Source of the DNA: Heterocephalus glaber
Taxonomy: Eukaryota > Chordata > Mammalia > Rodentia > Bathyergidae
Assembly: GCF_000247695.1 (NCBI RefSeq)
Contig: NW_004624748.1
Span: 10,143,344-10,207,343, forward strand
Reading direction: 5' to 3'
DNA length: 64,000 nt
The position numbers and the translations under genes are program-made. Shown here piece after piece: positions 11,090 through 23,329 of the stretch (position 1 is its first letter; every line of letters begins with the position of its first letter). The notes beneath the pieces are model-generated. The model was not told where the DNA came from, searched no databases, and saw only the letters and a list, made by a program, of their open reading frames with translations.

Positions 11090-11278
11090 AGGTTTAAGTC
11101 AAAACTTCTGTTGAAACCCAACTCTATTAGTTACTAAATAGGTCATGATCTACCTCAGTTTCACTCCCTTAAATGAGGGAAATGAACACAATTACTTTAT
11201 GGGGTTGTAAGGATTAAATGAGAAATGCATAGCATAGTATGGTATCTGGCACCTAAGAATAACACTTCAATAAGTGGA
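11090..11278 (+). mobile_element. MIR SINE remnant
   Basis: Near full-length sense MIR: acccaactctattagttact, ctacctcagtttcactcc, ggggttgtaaggattaaatgag, ggtatctggcacctaagaa, ending in ttcaataagtg. Confidence 0.75.
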
Positions 11279-11299
11279 AGCATTGATTTTTTTCCCCCA

Positions 11300-11590
11300 G
11301 TGTTAACAATGCCCATTATTGTTGAGACACTATGCTGGAGGCTAACGATACAGCAGGGGCCAAAGATCCGTTCTATGGAGGTTGACAGTGCAGAGATGGG
11401 AGACAGGTAACAGGATGGGAGTTGAAAGTACCATAGGAGTGGCTAGGAGGAACCCCTAACCAGTACTGAGAAGTCAAGTGAGGCTTTCCAGATACCTAAA
11501 GGGTGAGTGAGAACCAAAGAAAGTGACGTGAGATCTGATGAGGCATTCCAAGGAGAGGAACCAGAATGTGCGAAGTCTCCAAGCCAAGAG
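11300..11590 (-). mobile_element. LINE-2 3'-region remnant
   Basis: Antisense L2 order: tgttgagacactatgctgg, aacgatacagcaggggcc, then gaggctttccagatacctaaagggtgag and ggcattccaaggagaggaacc. Diverged. Confidence 0.65.
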
Positions 11591-12450
11591 AAATCATAGG
11601 ACCTGAAATCCTACCCTCCCCATCCTCAAATCCTTGATGCAATAGGAAGAATAAAAAGAAATTAACAACTGTCTTTCCCCCTACATATTTCATTCTTTTT
11701 GAGTTAGTTTGTTGCTCAGAAGTCCCAGTTGGAGTCCAGAATGACTGCATATTGTGCAGGGAATTAGGAGGATGCTTCTGCATTGACATTTTCTGACTTT
11801 GCTTTCCTCTCCCCTCGCACATTCTCAGGCCATGGGCTGTGTTTGGGTCTTGTTCAGCATTCTCTCTCTTTCTCTCTCCCTGGCCTTTTCTGTTCCAGGA
11901 AATATTTATTTTAGCTTATTTTACCCTTTTAGACTTAATATGTTGTTTTTAAGATTCATGTTCTCTTCATTTTATAAAGATCCCCAACCCCACTTCCCCT
12001 TATTATTCTTAATGCCTTCAACCAATCTCAAATCTCCCATCAGTTCATTTCTTATAAGTAACAAAGATTTAAAAATTTGTTTGATCTACAAAATAATTTT
12101 TGGAATACAATCCTTTCTTTCATACTGACCATTGCCTTATTATTATACATGCTTTTACTAAGATTTAGCCCATTTTCTTGAAGATGCTCTTGGCCAAGGT
12201 ATCCAGATTGGCATTACAATAAAAATGTCACATGCTTTTGAATAACATTCCTCATTAAAAGCTAAATAAATAATTTTTATTGGCTATTTCTGTGGAATCT
12301 GGATGCTCAGATACTCAAAATCAACCATCAAAAATCTTCCCAGAGGTCGTAGTGACTGAATCAAAACAATATCTTAGAATATCATAATTTTTAATCTTTA
12401 TTTTAGTAACCCCATTCACTACACTTTCCAATGACAATAGTGGAAGATAG
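11591..12450. other. No recognisable feature
   Basis: Includes a pyrimidine-rich patch (tctctctctttctctctccc near 11860). The 109-codon plus-strand frame at 11799-12128 is phenylalanine/leucine/serine-rich, as expected from T-rich DNA, and matches nothing I know. Confidence 0.4.
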
Positions 12451-12454
12451 TAGA

Positions 12455-12640
12455 TTTTGTACATTTGTTATGTGCTAAATGCTTTGCTCAGTGAGTGAAC
12501 TCATTTAGTCCTTATACAAACTCTACAAGACAGATACTATTATCCTGTTTTTATACATTAAATTTAAAGGGTTCAATGCTTGGTCCAAAATCACACACTA
12601 ATGTTTGACACATCTGGAATTGAGCTCTCTCCAAACGCCT
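12455..12640 (-). mobile_element. MIR SINE remnant
   Basis: Antisense MIR: tatgtgctaaatgctttgctcag, tcatttagtccttatacaaactct, gacagatactattatcctg, then a decayed accession to tccaaaatcacacac. Confidence 0.7.
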
Positions 12641-13087
12641 GTGCCAGACATCACTCTTCTCTGTAGCCAAGTGTTCTCGAAGCCTAAGGAGCAAATGAAA
12701 AGGAGAAATAGATGTTGATGAGCCATCAAGTTGGCCAGTGAAAATTCTAAAGGTGCAGAATTTGTCCTCTACTTGAATTTTTTATTTAGATGTCCTGTAA
12801 TTCTAGTTAGTGAGACTGAAATACAGCTCATTTTTTCTACTGATTGCATCTCCAGGTTCATGGTTAACTGGACCTTAAATGGGATAACAGTATTGTGTTA
12901 TGCTTCTTAAAATGTGTCCTCTTTCCTTTTAAGAGATTCACACTGAAATGATGTGATATCTGAGTCTGGTTTCAAAATAACCCATTTAATGGAGGAGGGG
13001 GAAAGGATGGTGTTAAAAGGAAACAAGACTGGCCATGATTGTTGCCATTGGCCAATGGGTAGCTGACATTCATGTTGTTCTCCATTT

Positions 13088-13109
13088 GTGTGTGTGTGTG
13101 TGTGTGTGT
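13088..13109 (+). repeat. (TG)n microsatellite
   Basis: About eleven tg units. Confidence 0.9.
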
Positions 13110-13312
13110 TTGAAAGTTATCATAATAAAATGTTAAAAAGTTTCTGAGCTATATCATTTATTTCCTATAGGATGTCACTGCTTTCCAAGTCCTTGGTTGA
13201 TTGTATCTCGTTGTCTTTATTAACAGTTAAGGGCAGCATTCATTCAGATATTTTTCTATTTATATTGGACCCTCTTTTCATTCTTCCATAATAAGACTTT
13301 GTTAAAGCCTGC

Positions 13313-13760
13313 TGTTATGGCTTGTATCTAGACGTCCTCCCAAAGCCTCATGTGGTCATAGGTAGAGCTTTTTGGAGGTGGCTGGATCTAGAGCATGTGA
13401 TGTTGGGATTAAGGATGTGATGCTGGCATCGATCCATAGTACAATACTAGGATTAAAGCTGCCTCACCCTGAGTTTGAGTGCTACCTGCCCTAAGGGTGG
13501 GTAGCCTGGATAGAATATAAAGAACAGAAAGAGTGCTGCTGTTGTTGCTCCTTGTTGCTTTGCTCTTTGCTGCCTTACTGCCTTCTGCCTGCCATGAAGA
13601 GTTTCTCCTCTGCAATGCTTATCTGCCATGCCACCGTGCTTTGCAGTCAACTAACTATGGACTGAAACCTCTACAAACTGTGAGCCAAAATAAACCTTTC
13701 CTCCTTTAACTTTGGGTGTTGAGTATTTTATCTCAGCAATGAGAAAAGTAACTAAGACTC
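13313..13760 (+). mobile_element. Solo LTR, MaLR-like (ERVL group)
   Basis: Starts TGTTATGGcttgtatc, has the MaLR-type blocks cccaaagcctcatg, ggaggtggctggatc, aaactgtgagccaaaataaacc (which includes a polyadenylation AATAAA) and ends near agtaactaagac. The same family occurs in antisense at 21845 and 41152. No internal viral genes are present. Confidence 0.65.
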
Positions 13761-14369
13761 TCACTTATTACAATGTTTATTTTTCTTTATCCTCCTCCTG
13801 TCCATCTTTTTGTTAAAAATCTAATATGTTTTCCCCCTTGGATCTTTTCATATCAATTCTTGAACACCCTTTTCTCTTTACAAACAAGATTTGTATAGGT
13901 AATTATGACATGACTTTATACTTTTTCCTGCAATAATCTTTTCCAGAAGGATTTTACTGTTCTCAGTTTTAAATGACTGTTGATTCTCTTTCATATAAAG
14001 AACCCCAGTGATTCTGTTATGTATCTTCACTATGAAATAGACTTAAATTTGTATTTAAACAGAGCTCAGGTTTGAATGATGGTCTTGTCTATTTGTTTGT
14101 GCACTCATTCAGTAGTTTGCCAATAAAAATTATTAAATGCCTACAAACATTGAGTACTCTAAAGAAGAATTTGTTGTCTTGAATAATATTTTTGTAGGGA
14201 TTTTACAAAATAGTTTTATAAAAAATATTATATTGAAGCTGAATTTGAAGCCATAGCAATATTGGTTGAATTATTTTCTTCAGAGATCATAAAATTCACA
14301 TTTCTTTCTGTGTATGCAAACAAAATATATGATAAGGAGGAGAGGAATTGCTCTTGATTTTCTCAAGAA

Positions 14370-14580
14370 ACATTTATCGAGGATCTAGTGTGTTCCAGAT
14401 ACTCTTCCAATTCTAGAAGTACTTGGTTGAACAGATAAAATTCCCTGCACACTTGTAGCTCATATTTTAGGCATTAAACATAATAATAAAACAAATAATT
14501 TTATACATAGTGTGCCAGACAGTAATAAGTGGGCAAACAATGAAGGAGAAGAAAATGTGGATTGCAATGTTAAAATGAAC
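14370..14580 (-). mobile_element. LINE-2 remnant (3' end)
   Basis: Antisense L2 3' end: aacatttatcgaggatctagtgtgttccagatactc, then tgtgccagacagtaataagtg. Continues at 14790 after an LTR fragment. Confidence 0.55.
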
Positions 14581-14583
14581 AAT

Positions 14584-14735
14584 GTTATGGGATGAATGTT
14601 TGTGTCCCCCCAAATGCATGTGTTGAACCCCTAGTCATTGATGTAATAGAATTAGGATGTGGGGACCTTTGGGAGGAGATTAGATCAAGAGGGCATAACT
14701 CTCATAAATGATGTCTTAGACAAAGCTGTTACTCT
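14584..14735 (+). mobile_element. MLT1-like LTR fragment
   Basis: tgtttgtgtccccccaaatg, then ggggacctttgggaggagattagatcaagagggc are typical of the 5' third of MaLR LTRs. The rest is missing. It splits a LINE-2. Confidence 0.6.
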
Positions 14736-14789
14736 GCATGAAGTGGAAACCAAAACCTATACTTTGACAGACTGCTCTGGCTCCTGGTA

Positions 14790-15200
14790 AAACCAGGAAC
14801 ACAAAGGTGAGGGAGACCAGTCAGGACCTGAAACAGTAACTTGGGTGAGAGAAGGATGCTGGCAGTGAGTGGTGGGAGGTAGTTGGATTCTGGGGGTAAT
14901 TTGGAAGTGCAGCTGCAATGATTTGCTTACGAGTAGGATGTGGAGAGTAAAAGAGAGAGGAGGCAGAGACAATAGCAGAATATCTGGCCCCAGCAGCTGC
15001 AAGCTGGAGTCACCAGTAAGTGCCTGGGTAGGCAGTGGGAGAAGTGTCTTTGAGGCTTACTGATGTGCATGTGTTAAATATGGGAGATCTATTGGACATC
15101 CAAGCGGAGTCAAGTAAGATCTATGACTTGAAATTTGAGGGAGAGACTTAGATTAAATAAAAATCGGGGAGTAAATTTTTCCATCAATGGCTTCACAGAA
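14790..15200 (-). mobile_element. LINE-2 remnant, continuation
   Basis: Matches the same part of L2 as 19060-19420: gagaccagtcaggacctg, gatctattggacatccaagcgg. Short frames on both strands here are shadows of this element. Confidence 0.6.
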
Positions 15201-15329
15201 CGTTCACAAGATTAAGTGAAGGCACTAAGTAAAAGTTTTTAGAAACATCTTTCATAGCCTCTGTTCATTGACAAAATTCCTTTGCTGTTTAGAACAGGAA
15301 AAGGATAGTATGAGTGGAAAGAAAAAAAG

Positions 15330-15480
15330 CCTTTGGCATTAGACAGACCTATTAGAATCTATGCTCTTTCACATCATAGCTGGGTGGCTTCAAGAAAGTT
15401 AGCAACTTCTCTGAGCCTCTGTCTCCTTTATAAAACTGGCAATTAGCAGAACATCTCCAGGGCTGTGTGAAGCTAACCTC
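15330..15480 (+). mobile_element. MIR SINE remnant
   Basis: Sense MIR: agctgggtggcttcaagaaagttagcaacttctctgagcctctgtctcc, then aaaactggcaattagcag. Confidence 0.7.
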
Positions 15481-16560
15481 TGCTAATGGATAAACAGTCT
15501 ACTTGTACAGAGCTGGGAAGGGCTGAATGGTGTTAGCTTTTTCCTCCCCTGCTAGAGACTGCTTAAGTGGTATTTATAGTAAAGTGTCTCATCGGTAATA
15601 ACTAGGATCCCTCTGGGGAGTGGGGAAAGGCACCTGGGGGGTGAGGAGGGAGCACCAGGGCAGCGTAGGGCATTGCTAAATGAGCCTCATCTCCACACAG
15701 TATGTGTTCCCATTTTGTGCAACTTGACTATTTAGAGCAAGGACTGTTTTGATATTTAAATATTTAAAATCATATATAGTTTCTGGGGAGAATCCCAAAG
15801 GCATTAAAATTTTTGCTTAAAGAGATAAATCTTGAATATTGATAACTCCTGCTTCAGAAATGGTGATGCCACAATGTCTAGTCAATATTAAAGGATACAG
15901 GCAGGACTCTAAAACCAGAGTATTCTGTCCCACTAATTTAATAAGAAGACCTCTTGACTGACCACCAGTAAAACTCTTAATAATGTAAAAACATGATGGT
16001 TTGTTTATCTTGTCTGATCCTGAATTTCAGCGGATTTGAGTGTTTTGTAACTGATTTGGTTCTTGACTAAGTTTCCCTCCAGCTGAAGCAGATGGAGAGA
16101 GAGTGGAGACTGACCCCAGTTCCTATGACCCCAGTGAGTCATGTCTCCAGGAGAACATCCCTCCTGGGTAAACTACAGGGGCCTCCTGCTCAGTTCTTGC
16201 TTGAGGCCCAGGAACAGGCTGTACTCCAACATGAGAGGGACCCGTCCATCTGGCTGGTCTGAGTGGTGCTACCCATACCTGATTCCACACAAGTGACTCC
16301 TGTGCCCTGACCGCACACCTGCCCCAATACACTTCAGCATATTTCCCCTCAATGCCTCTCATTTGGCCCTGTGCTTGGAACTGTCAGGCGTAGGACTGAG
16401 TTTTGCTCTTCAAAACCTGAAGCCCAAGAATCCCTAGACATCACAGGGGAGGGGACACTAGATGTCTCGCAATCTGTGCATTAAGACTTGAAACCATATT
16501 TTCTTAACTATTAAAGGGAAGTGTGGCTCTATAAGACTTAAAGTCAAGTCAGATTAAAAA
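15481..16560. other. No recognisable feature
   Basis: No nameable repeat. 16123-16362 is more GC-rich, with a 79-codon minus frame that I do not recognise. Confidence 0.4.
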
Positions 16561-16566
16561 AAAAAT

Positions 16567-16665
16567 GGACCAGGGATGTAGCTCAGCAGTGCAGCGCATT
16601 CCTAGCAAACACAAGGCCCTGAGTTCAATTCCTGGTACCAAAAAAGAAAAGAAAAAAGAAAAAAT
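16567..16665 (+). mobile_element. ID-like SINE
   Basis: ggaccagggatgtagctcag (5' end and A box), gagttcaattcctggtacc (B box), then an A-rich tail aaaaaagaaaagaaaaaag. Confidence 0.85.
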
Positions 16666-17086
16666 GAATAAAAAAATGAATTATTTGCTTGCACTTTAGC
16701 AATTTACTCTTGGAACATCTGCTGGAGGGCCAGCCAATATTCTGGAGCCACCACCCTGTGACAGGAGGAATGTGTGTCCTTGTTTCTTTCTCTCACTCAA
16801 ACCAACAAGGGCTAACAAATTATTCCAGCCTCAGCCTGCGATCAAATTCCACACGAAGTCATGTGACAATTTCATTAGTGGTAACCACGAAAAGAGATCT
16901 CAAGAGATTCACTGGCTCTTTTTTACCTTGGGTTCCTCTCCCTGTACAAAGAGAGGAGCATTAATGATTTTAAAAAGTTTAAATCATACTTACTGGCAAA
17001 TGTATGTCCATTTAGTCAGATTCAGGTTTTGTGGATCCTAAACCTTATACTATTTGGGAGTACTTCTTTAAGAAAAAGAAAAAAGA

Positions 17087-17174
17087 GGGCTGGGGATTTA
17101 GCTCAGTGGTGCTGTCGCCTGCCTTGCAAGTGCAAGGTCCTGAGTTCGATGCCCAGTACCAAAAAAGAAAAAGA
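17087..17174 (+). mobile_element. ID-like SINE
   Basis: gggctggggatttagctcag, gagttcgatgcccagtacc, A tail. Flanked by similar A/G-rich sequence (aagaaaaagaaaaaaga and aaagaaaaagaa). Confidence 0.9.
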
Positions 17175-17304
17175 ATTATGAATACCAAATTAGCTATGAC
17201 TTGCATATCTATTTTGAAGGGAGTCCATGCAAGTGAGAGGCCTGAATATCAAGCTTCATTAGCTTCAAATTGGATTTGCCTCATATGTAGTACTCCTCTC
17301 TATT

Positions 17305-17705
17305 CTTAAAAATAATAGCTTTATTCATATATAATTCACATATTAGACAAGTCACCTATTTAAAATGTGCAATTCAGAGGTTTTCCTGTATTCACAGAGT
17401 TGTGCAGTCATCATGACAATCCACTGTAGAATATTTTCTTCATCCCCAAAAGCTCCTTGGACCTATTAGCAGTCACTTTCTATTTCCCCAACTCACCTAG
17501 CCCCAGGAATCCATGAATCTACTTTCTGTCTTCATAGATTTACCTATTTGGCACATTTGATGTCAGTGGAATCATATATTATAACATAATGTCCCAAAGT
17601 TATCATTGTAGAAGCACTTCATTTTATACTTCTTAGTAATATTCCATTATGTAGATATGCCACACTTTTTAAAATCCGCTCATCGGTTCACATGTTAATT
17701 CTTTA
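17305..17705 (-). mobile_element. Ancient L1 (L1M class) 3'-region remnant
   Basis: Antisense L1M/L1ME 3' UTR: gctttattcatatataattcaca, gtgcaattcagaggtttt, cacagagttgtgcagtcatcatgac, attccattatgtagatatgccacac. Confidence 0.75.
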
Positions 17706-18121
17706 AAGGCCTGGGGAAGATTCAATATCCTTATTGTCATTCTTAGTCTTCCCTCTTTTTACATTTATTCACTTTATTTTTCCACCCCAGACTCTGGTTG
17801 TACTGGAAGTTGAGAGAGGTAGAGCTGATAACTGGAAGTCACTGTTGTCATTGTGACAAGTATTACTGGGAGCTTGCTGCTCATGAGCTGACAATATGGG
17901 CCCTGCCTCCTGTAGTGACCTGTGAGCAACTACCATTGTCCTACTGTCTGCAGCTCTGGCTCAAGGGTGAGGGCCATCCCCAAGGCACTGACGAATGACT
18001 ACATTTTCTTCCTAGGAGTGCCGGATAACATGTTCAAGGATTCAAGGAGAAAACCTGAATGCTCAAAGGACTCTGGACAGGCTACTGGCTTGGAGTAGGC
18101 TGTCTTTTTGATTCTCCTCTT

Positions 18122-18210
18122 TTTTTTTTTTTTTTTGGTACCGGGGATCGAACTCGGATCCTTGTGCTTTCGAGGCAGGCGGCAGAACCACTGAGCTAAA
18201 TCCCCGGCCC
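18122..18210 (-). mobile_element. Young ID-like SINE with perfect TSD
   Basis: About 17 T, ggtaccggggatcgaactcg, then cactgagctaaatccccggccc. Exact 13-base duplication tgattctcctctt at 18109-18121 and 18211-18223, with near-consensus sequence, indicating a recent insertion. Confidence 0.95.
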
Positions 18211-18254
18211 TGATTCTCCTCTTAACCTGAAGTTCACGCCCATCACTGGGAGAT

Positions 18255-18760
18255 AGGGTAGTGTATCAGTTAGCATTCAGTAGAGGAATAGATATATAAC
18301 ATAATATAATATAATATATAAAGGATTTACAAGGTAGACTTACCATGGCTGCCTGAAGAGTAGTGGGTGGAAGAATGCAAAAGGGTTGTCTATGTGCTGG
18401 AGAGCGAGAGGATCCAATCCGAAGTCTAAGGTTCCCTGCAGAGTTCCATGCAAGTCTATCTTGGGAATCTGAAAGGTCTATGGTGGAAGGCTGAATGATC
18501 TGTGCTGGAAGCCTGGAGACAGATGTCCAAAGCCAATAGCAAAGACTGGAGTTCTTCCAAAGAAGCACAAGTGAGAGTTCCTTGATCTTTCTCCTTCTAT
18601 TTCATAGAGGGTACAGGCCTGCTGGTTGTGCCACCCACATTCAGGCTAAGTCTTGCCTGTTCAGTGAGTCAGTCATCCAGACACACCCAGAACTCTGCTA
18701 AACCAATCAGCTAGGCATTTCTTATTCAGGTTTACACCACAGCTATTACAGGTGTTGTGT
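18255..18760 (-). mobile_element. Antisense LTR-like remnant
   Basis: Phrases such as gtgtatcagttagcattc at the left and catccagacacacccagaactctgctaaaccaatcagctaggca at the right resemble antisense ERVL-type LTRs. Family not determined. Contains a short (taatataatataa) run near 18300. Confidence 0.4.
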
Positions 18761-18889
18761 AGAGAACAAGCCTGGCCCAGATTTCAGGGCTTGCTGGAGG
18801 ATTCCTGGCACTATTCCAAAGCCCAAAGGCCAAAGGATGTGGACCCTGAGAGAAGGGCACACCTGGTGGAAAGAGTGGGAGCAAGGAGG

Positions 18890-20420
18890 ACTGACCGCTA
18901 ATTAGGGCCAGATCATAAGGCCTCTCAGGTTATGCCAGAGGCTTTTGTTTCCACAGTTTGGCAGGTGGAGGATTTTCAGCAGAGGGGTGTCATGTATCTG
19001 GTGTGTGTTTTTGAAGAATCACTCTGGGTGCTGTGCTGGGAAGAGATCACTGAGGCTACAGGCAGAAGCAGAGGAACCAGTCAGAAGGCTACCACAGCAA
19101 TCCAGAAGAAAGACAATCAGGCTCTAAGTAGGATGGTAGCAGTGTTTGGGAGTGAGCAGATTCTGACTGTATTTTAAAGGAAAAGAAGACAAAATTTATT
19201 GATGGATTGGAGGTGAGGATTGGAAAGAAGACAAGACATGGTGACAGCAGGTGTTACGGTTGAACAGTTGGGCTGGTACTGGCCACTGAGGTGACTCATG
19301 GTATAGTAGGTATGGTATGAGGTGAGGACCAGCATAAGAGAACTTTGGACTTAAATATAGTACTTTGAGATATCTACAGGACAAAGACTAAAGACTTTGA
19401 GAAGCAGATGAATCTGACCTGGGATGTCAGGGAAGACATCTAACTGGGAATGAAGATTTGGGAGTCTGCAGTACTTAGATGTATTTAAAACTACTTGACT
19501 GAGCTTAGCAAGGGAAAAGAGCCCATTGAGAAGAGAAAATAGGGGCCTGCGGGTGTAGTTCAGGGGTAAAGTGCATGCTTAGCATGTGGAAGGGTGTGGA
19601 TTTGATCCCCAGTACCCAAATAAGAAAAAAAAAGGAAAGGAAAATCTCTGGTGTACTTTGACCTTAAGAAGTTGAGGAGCTAGGGAGGAACAGGAAGAGA
19701 GTAAGAGCAAGGAGATACAACAAAACTTGGAGAGTTTGAAGTTCTGGAAGCCAAGAGAAGAAACTGTTTTCAAGTAGAGGGAAGTCAGCTGTGTCCAGTG
19801 CCTGGAGGCCAGGGAAGGGCAGGGCTTGGCCCCCATCACTAGGCTTGGCAATGTGAGGTCACTGGTGATAGCACCAGTTTTGGTGACAGGTGGGGGCAGA
19901 AGTCCTGGTCTAGTGGATCAAAAAGGGAAAGGACATAGGAATTAGAGGCAGAGAAGAGAGACAACTTTTTAAAAAGTTGTCATACAAGGATGGAGAGAAA
20001 TGAGTGGGTTGTATGGGAAGTGGATTTGAGAGGTGAGAGACCAGAGTGCCTGAATGCTGATGGGATGATTGGCACGGAAGGCAATGGGTGACGCAGAGGG
20101 AGTGTGAGAATGGCCTGCCAGGTGGGCTGAGGGGCGGGGCCGGGGGAGAGGAAGGGCTGTAAGTCTTAGAAGCAGGATCAGCTTTCAGCTTCTGGCTTCC
20201 AGCTTCCAACAGTAGCAGTAAAGCTGGTATTATCGAATACCACTGGTATGCAATAGACGTGGTAGATGTGGCAAGGCAGCAGGGGAGCTCTCTCTGGAGG
20301 AATAAGAAGAGAGTTGACCGGGAAGCATTGCACTAGCAGAGAGGAGGGTAGGAGGACGGGGAGAGGCTGGAGGGGCAAAAAGTAGGAGGGGAGCCATGGT
20401 AGGATGAGGCCCACTGGAGT
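18890..20420 (-). mobile_element. Long LINE-2 remnant
   Basis: Extended antisense L2 order: gaatcactctgggtgctgtg, gaggaaccagtcagaaggctaccacagcaatccag, ggatggtagcagtgtttggg, ttgatggattggaggtgagg, then after the SINE cctggaggccagggaagggc, ggcaatgtgaggtcactggtgata and ggtgggggcagaagtcctgg. The minus-strand frames here (80-100 codons) are decayed L2 pieces. The right boundary is soft. Confidence 0.65.
19542..19640 (+). mobile_element. ID SINE inside LINE-2
   Basis: gggcctgcgggtgtagttcag (A box region), gcatgcttagcatgtggaag, gatttgatccccagtaccc (B box), then an A-rich tail. The gcttagcatgtg middle is the classic ID type, unlike the cctgccttgcaag type seen elsewhere in the window. Confidence 0.85.
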
Positions 20421-20744
20421 GTGGACTCTTCCCACAGTGTGCTTTTCTCCAGCCATGATCAGTTGCCTGGGCTCAGGTTGAAGGTTGGTGGGGAGCTAGA
20501 TTTAACTTACCAAGTATAGCACAAATGACTCTTAAGAGAGTGAAAGGGGAGTTTAGAAGGTAGGTGAAGGAATGAGTTCTACTACCTGTGGGATTTAGTC
20601 ATTGGTTCTGGGATTTAATAAAGGTAAGGAAGAATGAATGTGAGAGGGTGATAAAGTGTAAAAAGTGGTAGGACAAATGGACTTAAAATTTCATGTAGTT
20701 TGCAGTGCTCTGCGGTTCGCTTTGGAGACTTAAGGCAATCATTG

Positions 20745-20905
20745 TAGTTAGGGAAGTACAGACTTTGGAGCCATAGTCAAGAGTTTAGTTTTTCAGCTCA
20801 GTCACTTAAGGCGCTCAAGGGCACCTCACTTCTTCATCTGTTAATCAGGGCCCTCATATTTCCCTTACAGGGTCTGTGAGGTGGCACTTAGAGAACACAT
20901 AGCAC
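20745..20905 (+). mobile_element. MIR SINE remnant
   Basis: agactttggagccatagtca, cagctcagtcacttaaggcg, tcacttcttcatctgttaatcaggg, cttacagggtctgtgagg. Confidence 0.65.
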
Positions 20906-21197
20906 AAGGGTGGCACCTCCCACAGGGATCTGTATCCTCTCCAGTCAGGGTTATCCCTGTTCCTTTTGAAACAAACTCCCTGTTCTCACTTGCTGCAGTG
21001 GAAGCACTCAAATGATTATTTAAATCATGTAATTGCTTAACAGTGTTCATATTGATGATTGTTTGCTATCAATTGGCTAATCAACTCACACTGAAGAGAG
21101 TGATTGATGAGAAGTTAGTTCTAAAAAATGAAAAGAAATACGAATGGAATGAAAAAATTAAAGAAATGAACAAACAAAAGGATCAAAGAGATGAAAA

Positions 21198-21748
21198 AGA
21201 GAAGACAGGCATTATTCACTGAAGGCCAGAATTGTGAAAGGAGAGAAACTACCACACCCACGTAGGATGAATAGCAGTGACTGATATTCTAACTAGGTAT
21301 CAATCACCTGGGGGAGGGGCAAAGATCTTCCAAGAAGGATCCCTGACTTACCCCTTTCCACCAAAAATCTTTGCTCATTCCTTGTACACTTGCTATTTGA
21401 CTTGTTTCCCCATCAGATCCCCAATTAATCAATATTACCTAAGCAACTGTACTTGTCATAATCTTATTGGTTGTTGAGAGTTTTGTCAACCTTGTGATTT
21501 CTCATTGGACCAGTGTTAACCTAAGCCACTGTATTTGTAATCTTACTAGTGGACCACAGCTTTGTACCACCTTGAATCTGCCTCACCTCATGGCTTTGTC
21601 CCATAAAACATCTTGGAGAATTTGGATGAGTGGGCAACCCACTTTCTGGTCCCCCTGTCTCTCATACAGAAGCTTTCTTTCTCTCAATATATTATTTCCT
21701 ACTCAAAAAAAAAAAAAAAAAAAAAAAAAAAGAGAGAGAGAAGACAGG
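21198..21748 (+). pseudogene. Polyadenylated retrocopy of unidentified transcript
   Basis: The 527 bp insert 21210-21736 ends in a 27-base poly(A) at 21705-21731, plus a short GA tail. It is bounded by agagaagacagg at 21198-21209 and 21737-21748. An AATATA-type signal lies at 21686-21691. Body phrases such as cagaagctttctttctctcaat look like an LTR R/U5 region, so the source may be an endogenous retroviral or unknown transcript. No coding frame is convincing. GA at the tail makes part of the duplication less certain. Confidence 0.45.
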
Positions 21749-21844
21749 TGTTGAGAAAGTCAGTGGCCTTACCCAAGGAAGCACCCTTTGTGCTGTCATT
21801 AATTCTGTGCCTCTACTTCCTCTTCCCTTTTGCCATTTACTCTT

Positions 21845-22215
21845 GTCTTAGTTACTTTTTCTCTCATTGCTGAGACAAAATACCCGACACCCAAAGTTAA
21901 AGGGAAAAGGGTTTATTTAACTCACAGTTTGTAGAAGTTTAAGTCTATAAGCAGCTGGCTTCAGGACAGAGTGGCACATGGCAGAGAGGCGTCACAGAGG
22001 AGAAATAGTTCATGGCACCCACATGGTAGCAAAAGCAACAAGGGAAGTCTTTCTCCCCCTTTTGTCTCATTTCAGACTACTTGGGGGGCGGGTAGCACTC
22101 ACACCCTTAATCCTAGTCCCCTTGAGCCTAGCATTGCACTATGAATCAGTTCCAAAAAAATCCCCACCTGTGACTGCATGAGACTTTAGGAGGATATCCA
22201 AACACGAGCCACAGC
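21845..22215 (-). mobile_element. Solo LTR, MaLR-like, antisense
   Basis: TG...CA bounded. tgtcttagttactttttctctcattgctgagac and cacagtttgtagaag mirror the plus-strand LTR at 13313; cactcacacccttaatccta lies internally. Confidence 0.65.
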
Positions 22216-23320
22216 TACTCTCAGTGGAGAAGAGCCAGGAATTAGGCAACAGGGACATTGTCAAGTATTCCTGGACTTCATTCCAGTGTCCAGGATAATG
22301 GATTTAACCTCAAGATAAGGTCCTTCTTCTTAAACAAAGGGGGAAATGCTCACACAACAAGGACATGTTTGCCCTGAAGGTGTTTGTACAACTGACATCT
22401 TCAGGCAGATGTGGATGACAGCAGCACCTGGGAAGACTGAGGAGCAGAGAGCTGGGCTGGGGATGGGTACTGTGCACTCCCAGGAGGGATGATGAAGAGC
22501 TGCTCGTCATCAGGAGTGTTCCAGGTGTGTAGGTCAGCTTCTGTTCTCTTGTTCCTTCTTACTTCTTTCTCCTTTGTTCTTGTTTTGCTTCAGGGTTGGG
22601 CATAGTCCCCTTCTGAAAGTGTGGTCCATCTGGAGACTCCCTGAGAGCATCACCGGGAAGGATTAAGGCACAGGAAGGCATGCGGTAGGAGTGTTGTCCA
22701 CCTCACTAGGATCTTCCTGAGGGAAGGAGGGCAATTACTGTCCCTACCCTGCTGGACTGGCACTTGTGGCCCCTGAAACCTAGTGAACCTCTATCAGTAC
22801 CTCTGCCTGCTGACGTCCCTGTGGTACTCCCTTCCTTAGTTCCTTTCTCCCCCAGCTCACAGTCACCATCCTGAGGGCAGGGGCTGCTCTGGATTTAATA
22901 CAGGGTCTCTGGAACTTAGCACAGTGGTGGACACACAGATCAAATGTTGCAGGGTTGTTGAGAAAACGAAGGACACTTTTGAATCTGTACCAGGTTATGA
23001 AATGTTCTCAATTTTAGTAATGTTTGCCTTTTTAGAATATTGTGTTCCAAGGTCTCTTTTTGAAAAACTGCCGTGTTTCCCATTATACAGAACCAGTGTG
23101 TCAGCAAGGACTTATTTCACGGGGGCAGATGTGCCTGTGCCCTGGTTGCATGCCTTTGGCTCAGCCCAAAGTTTTCTATGGTTTGTGGGTCATTCTCATC
23201 CCCTCCTCAGATGAGCACCTGTGGGAATGGCTCCCCCAATTCCAGCCCTAATGTCACCCCCTCTCTTTGAGTGTGGGGTAGGTGCAGCAGCTCATTTCTA
23301 ATGAATCAAATTTCTAATGA
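22216..23320. other. No recognisable feature
   Basis: Overlapping plus-strand frames of 65-96 codons at 22924-23270 occupy all three frames and look like chance openings. No family recognised. Confidence 0.4.
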
Positions 23321-23329
23321 GTGAATAGA

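Noticed and set aside
13088..13109. (TG)n as a regulatory Z-DNA element
   Set aside because: About 22 bases of TG repeat is common in mammalian DNA and nothing nearby suggests a promoter.
16567..17174. tRNA genes (A and B boxes)
   Set aside because: The boxes belong to tRNA-derived SINEs with A tails; no complete cloverleaf is expected, and many near-identical copies occur in the window.
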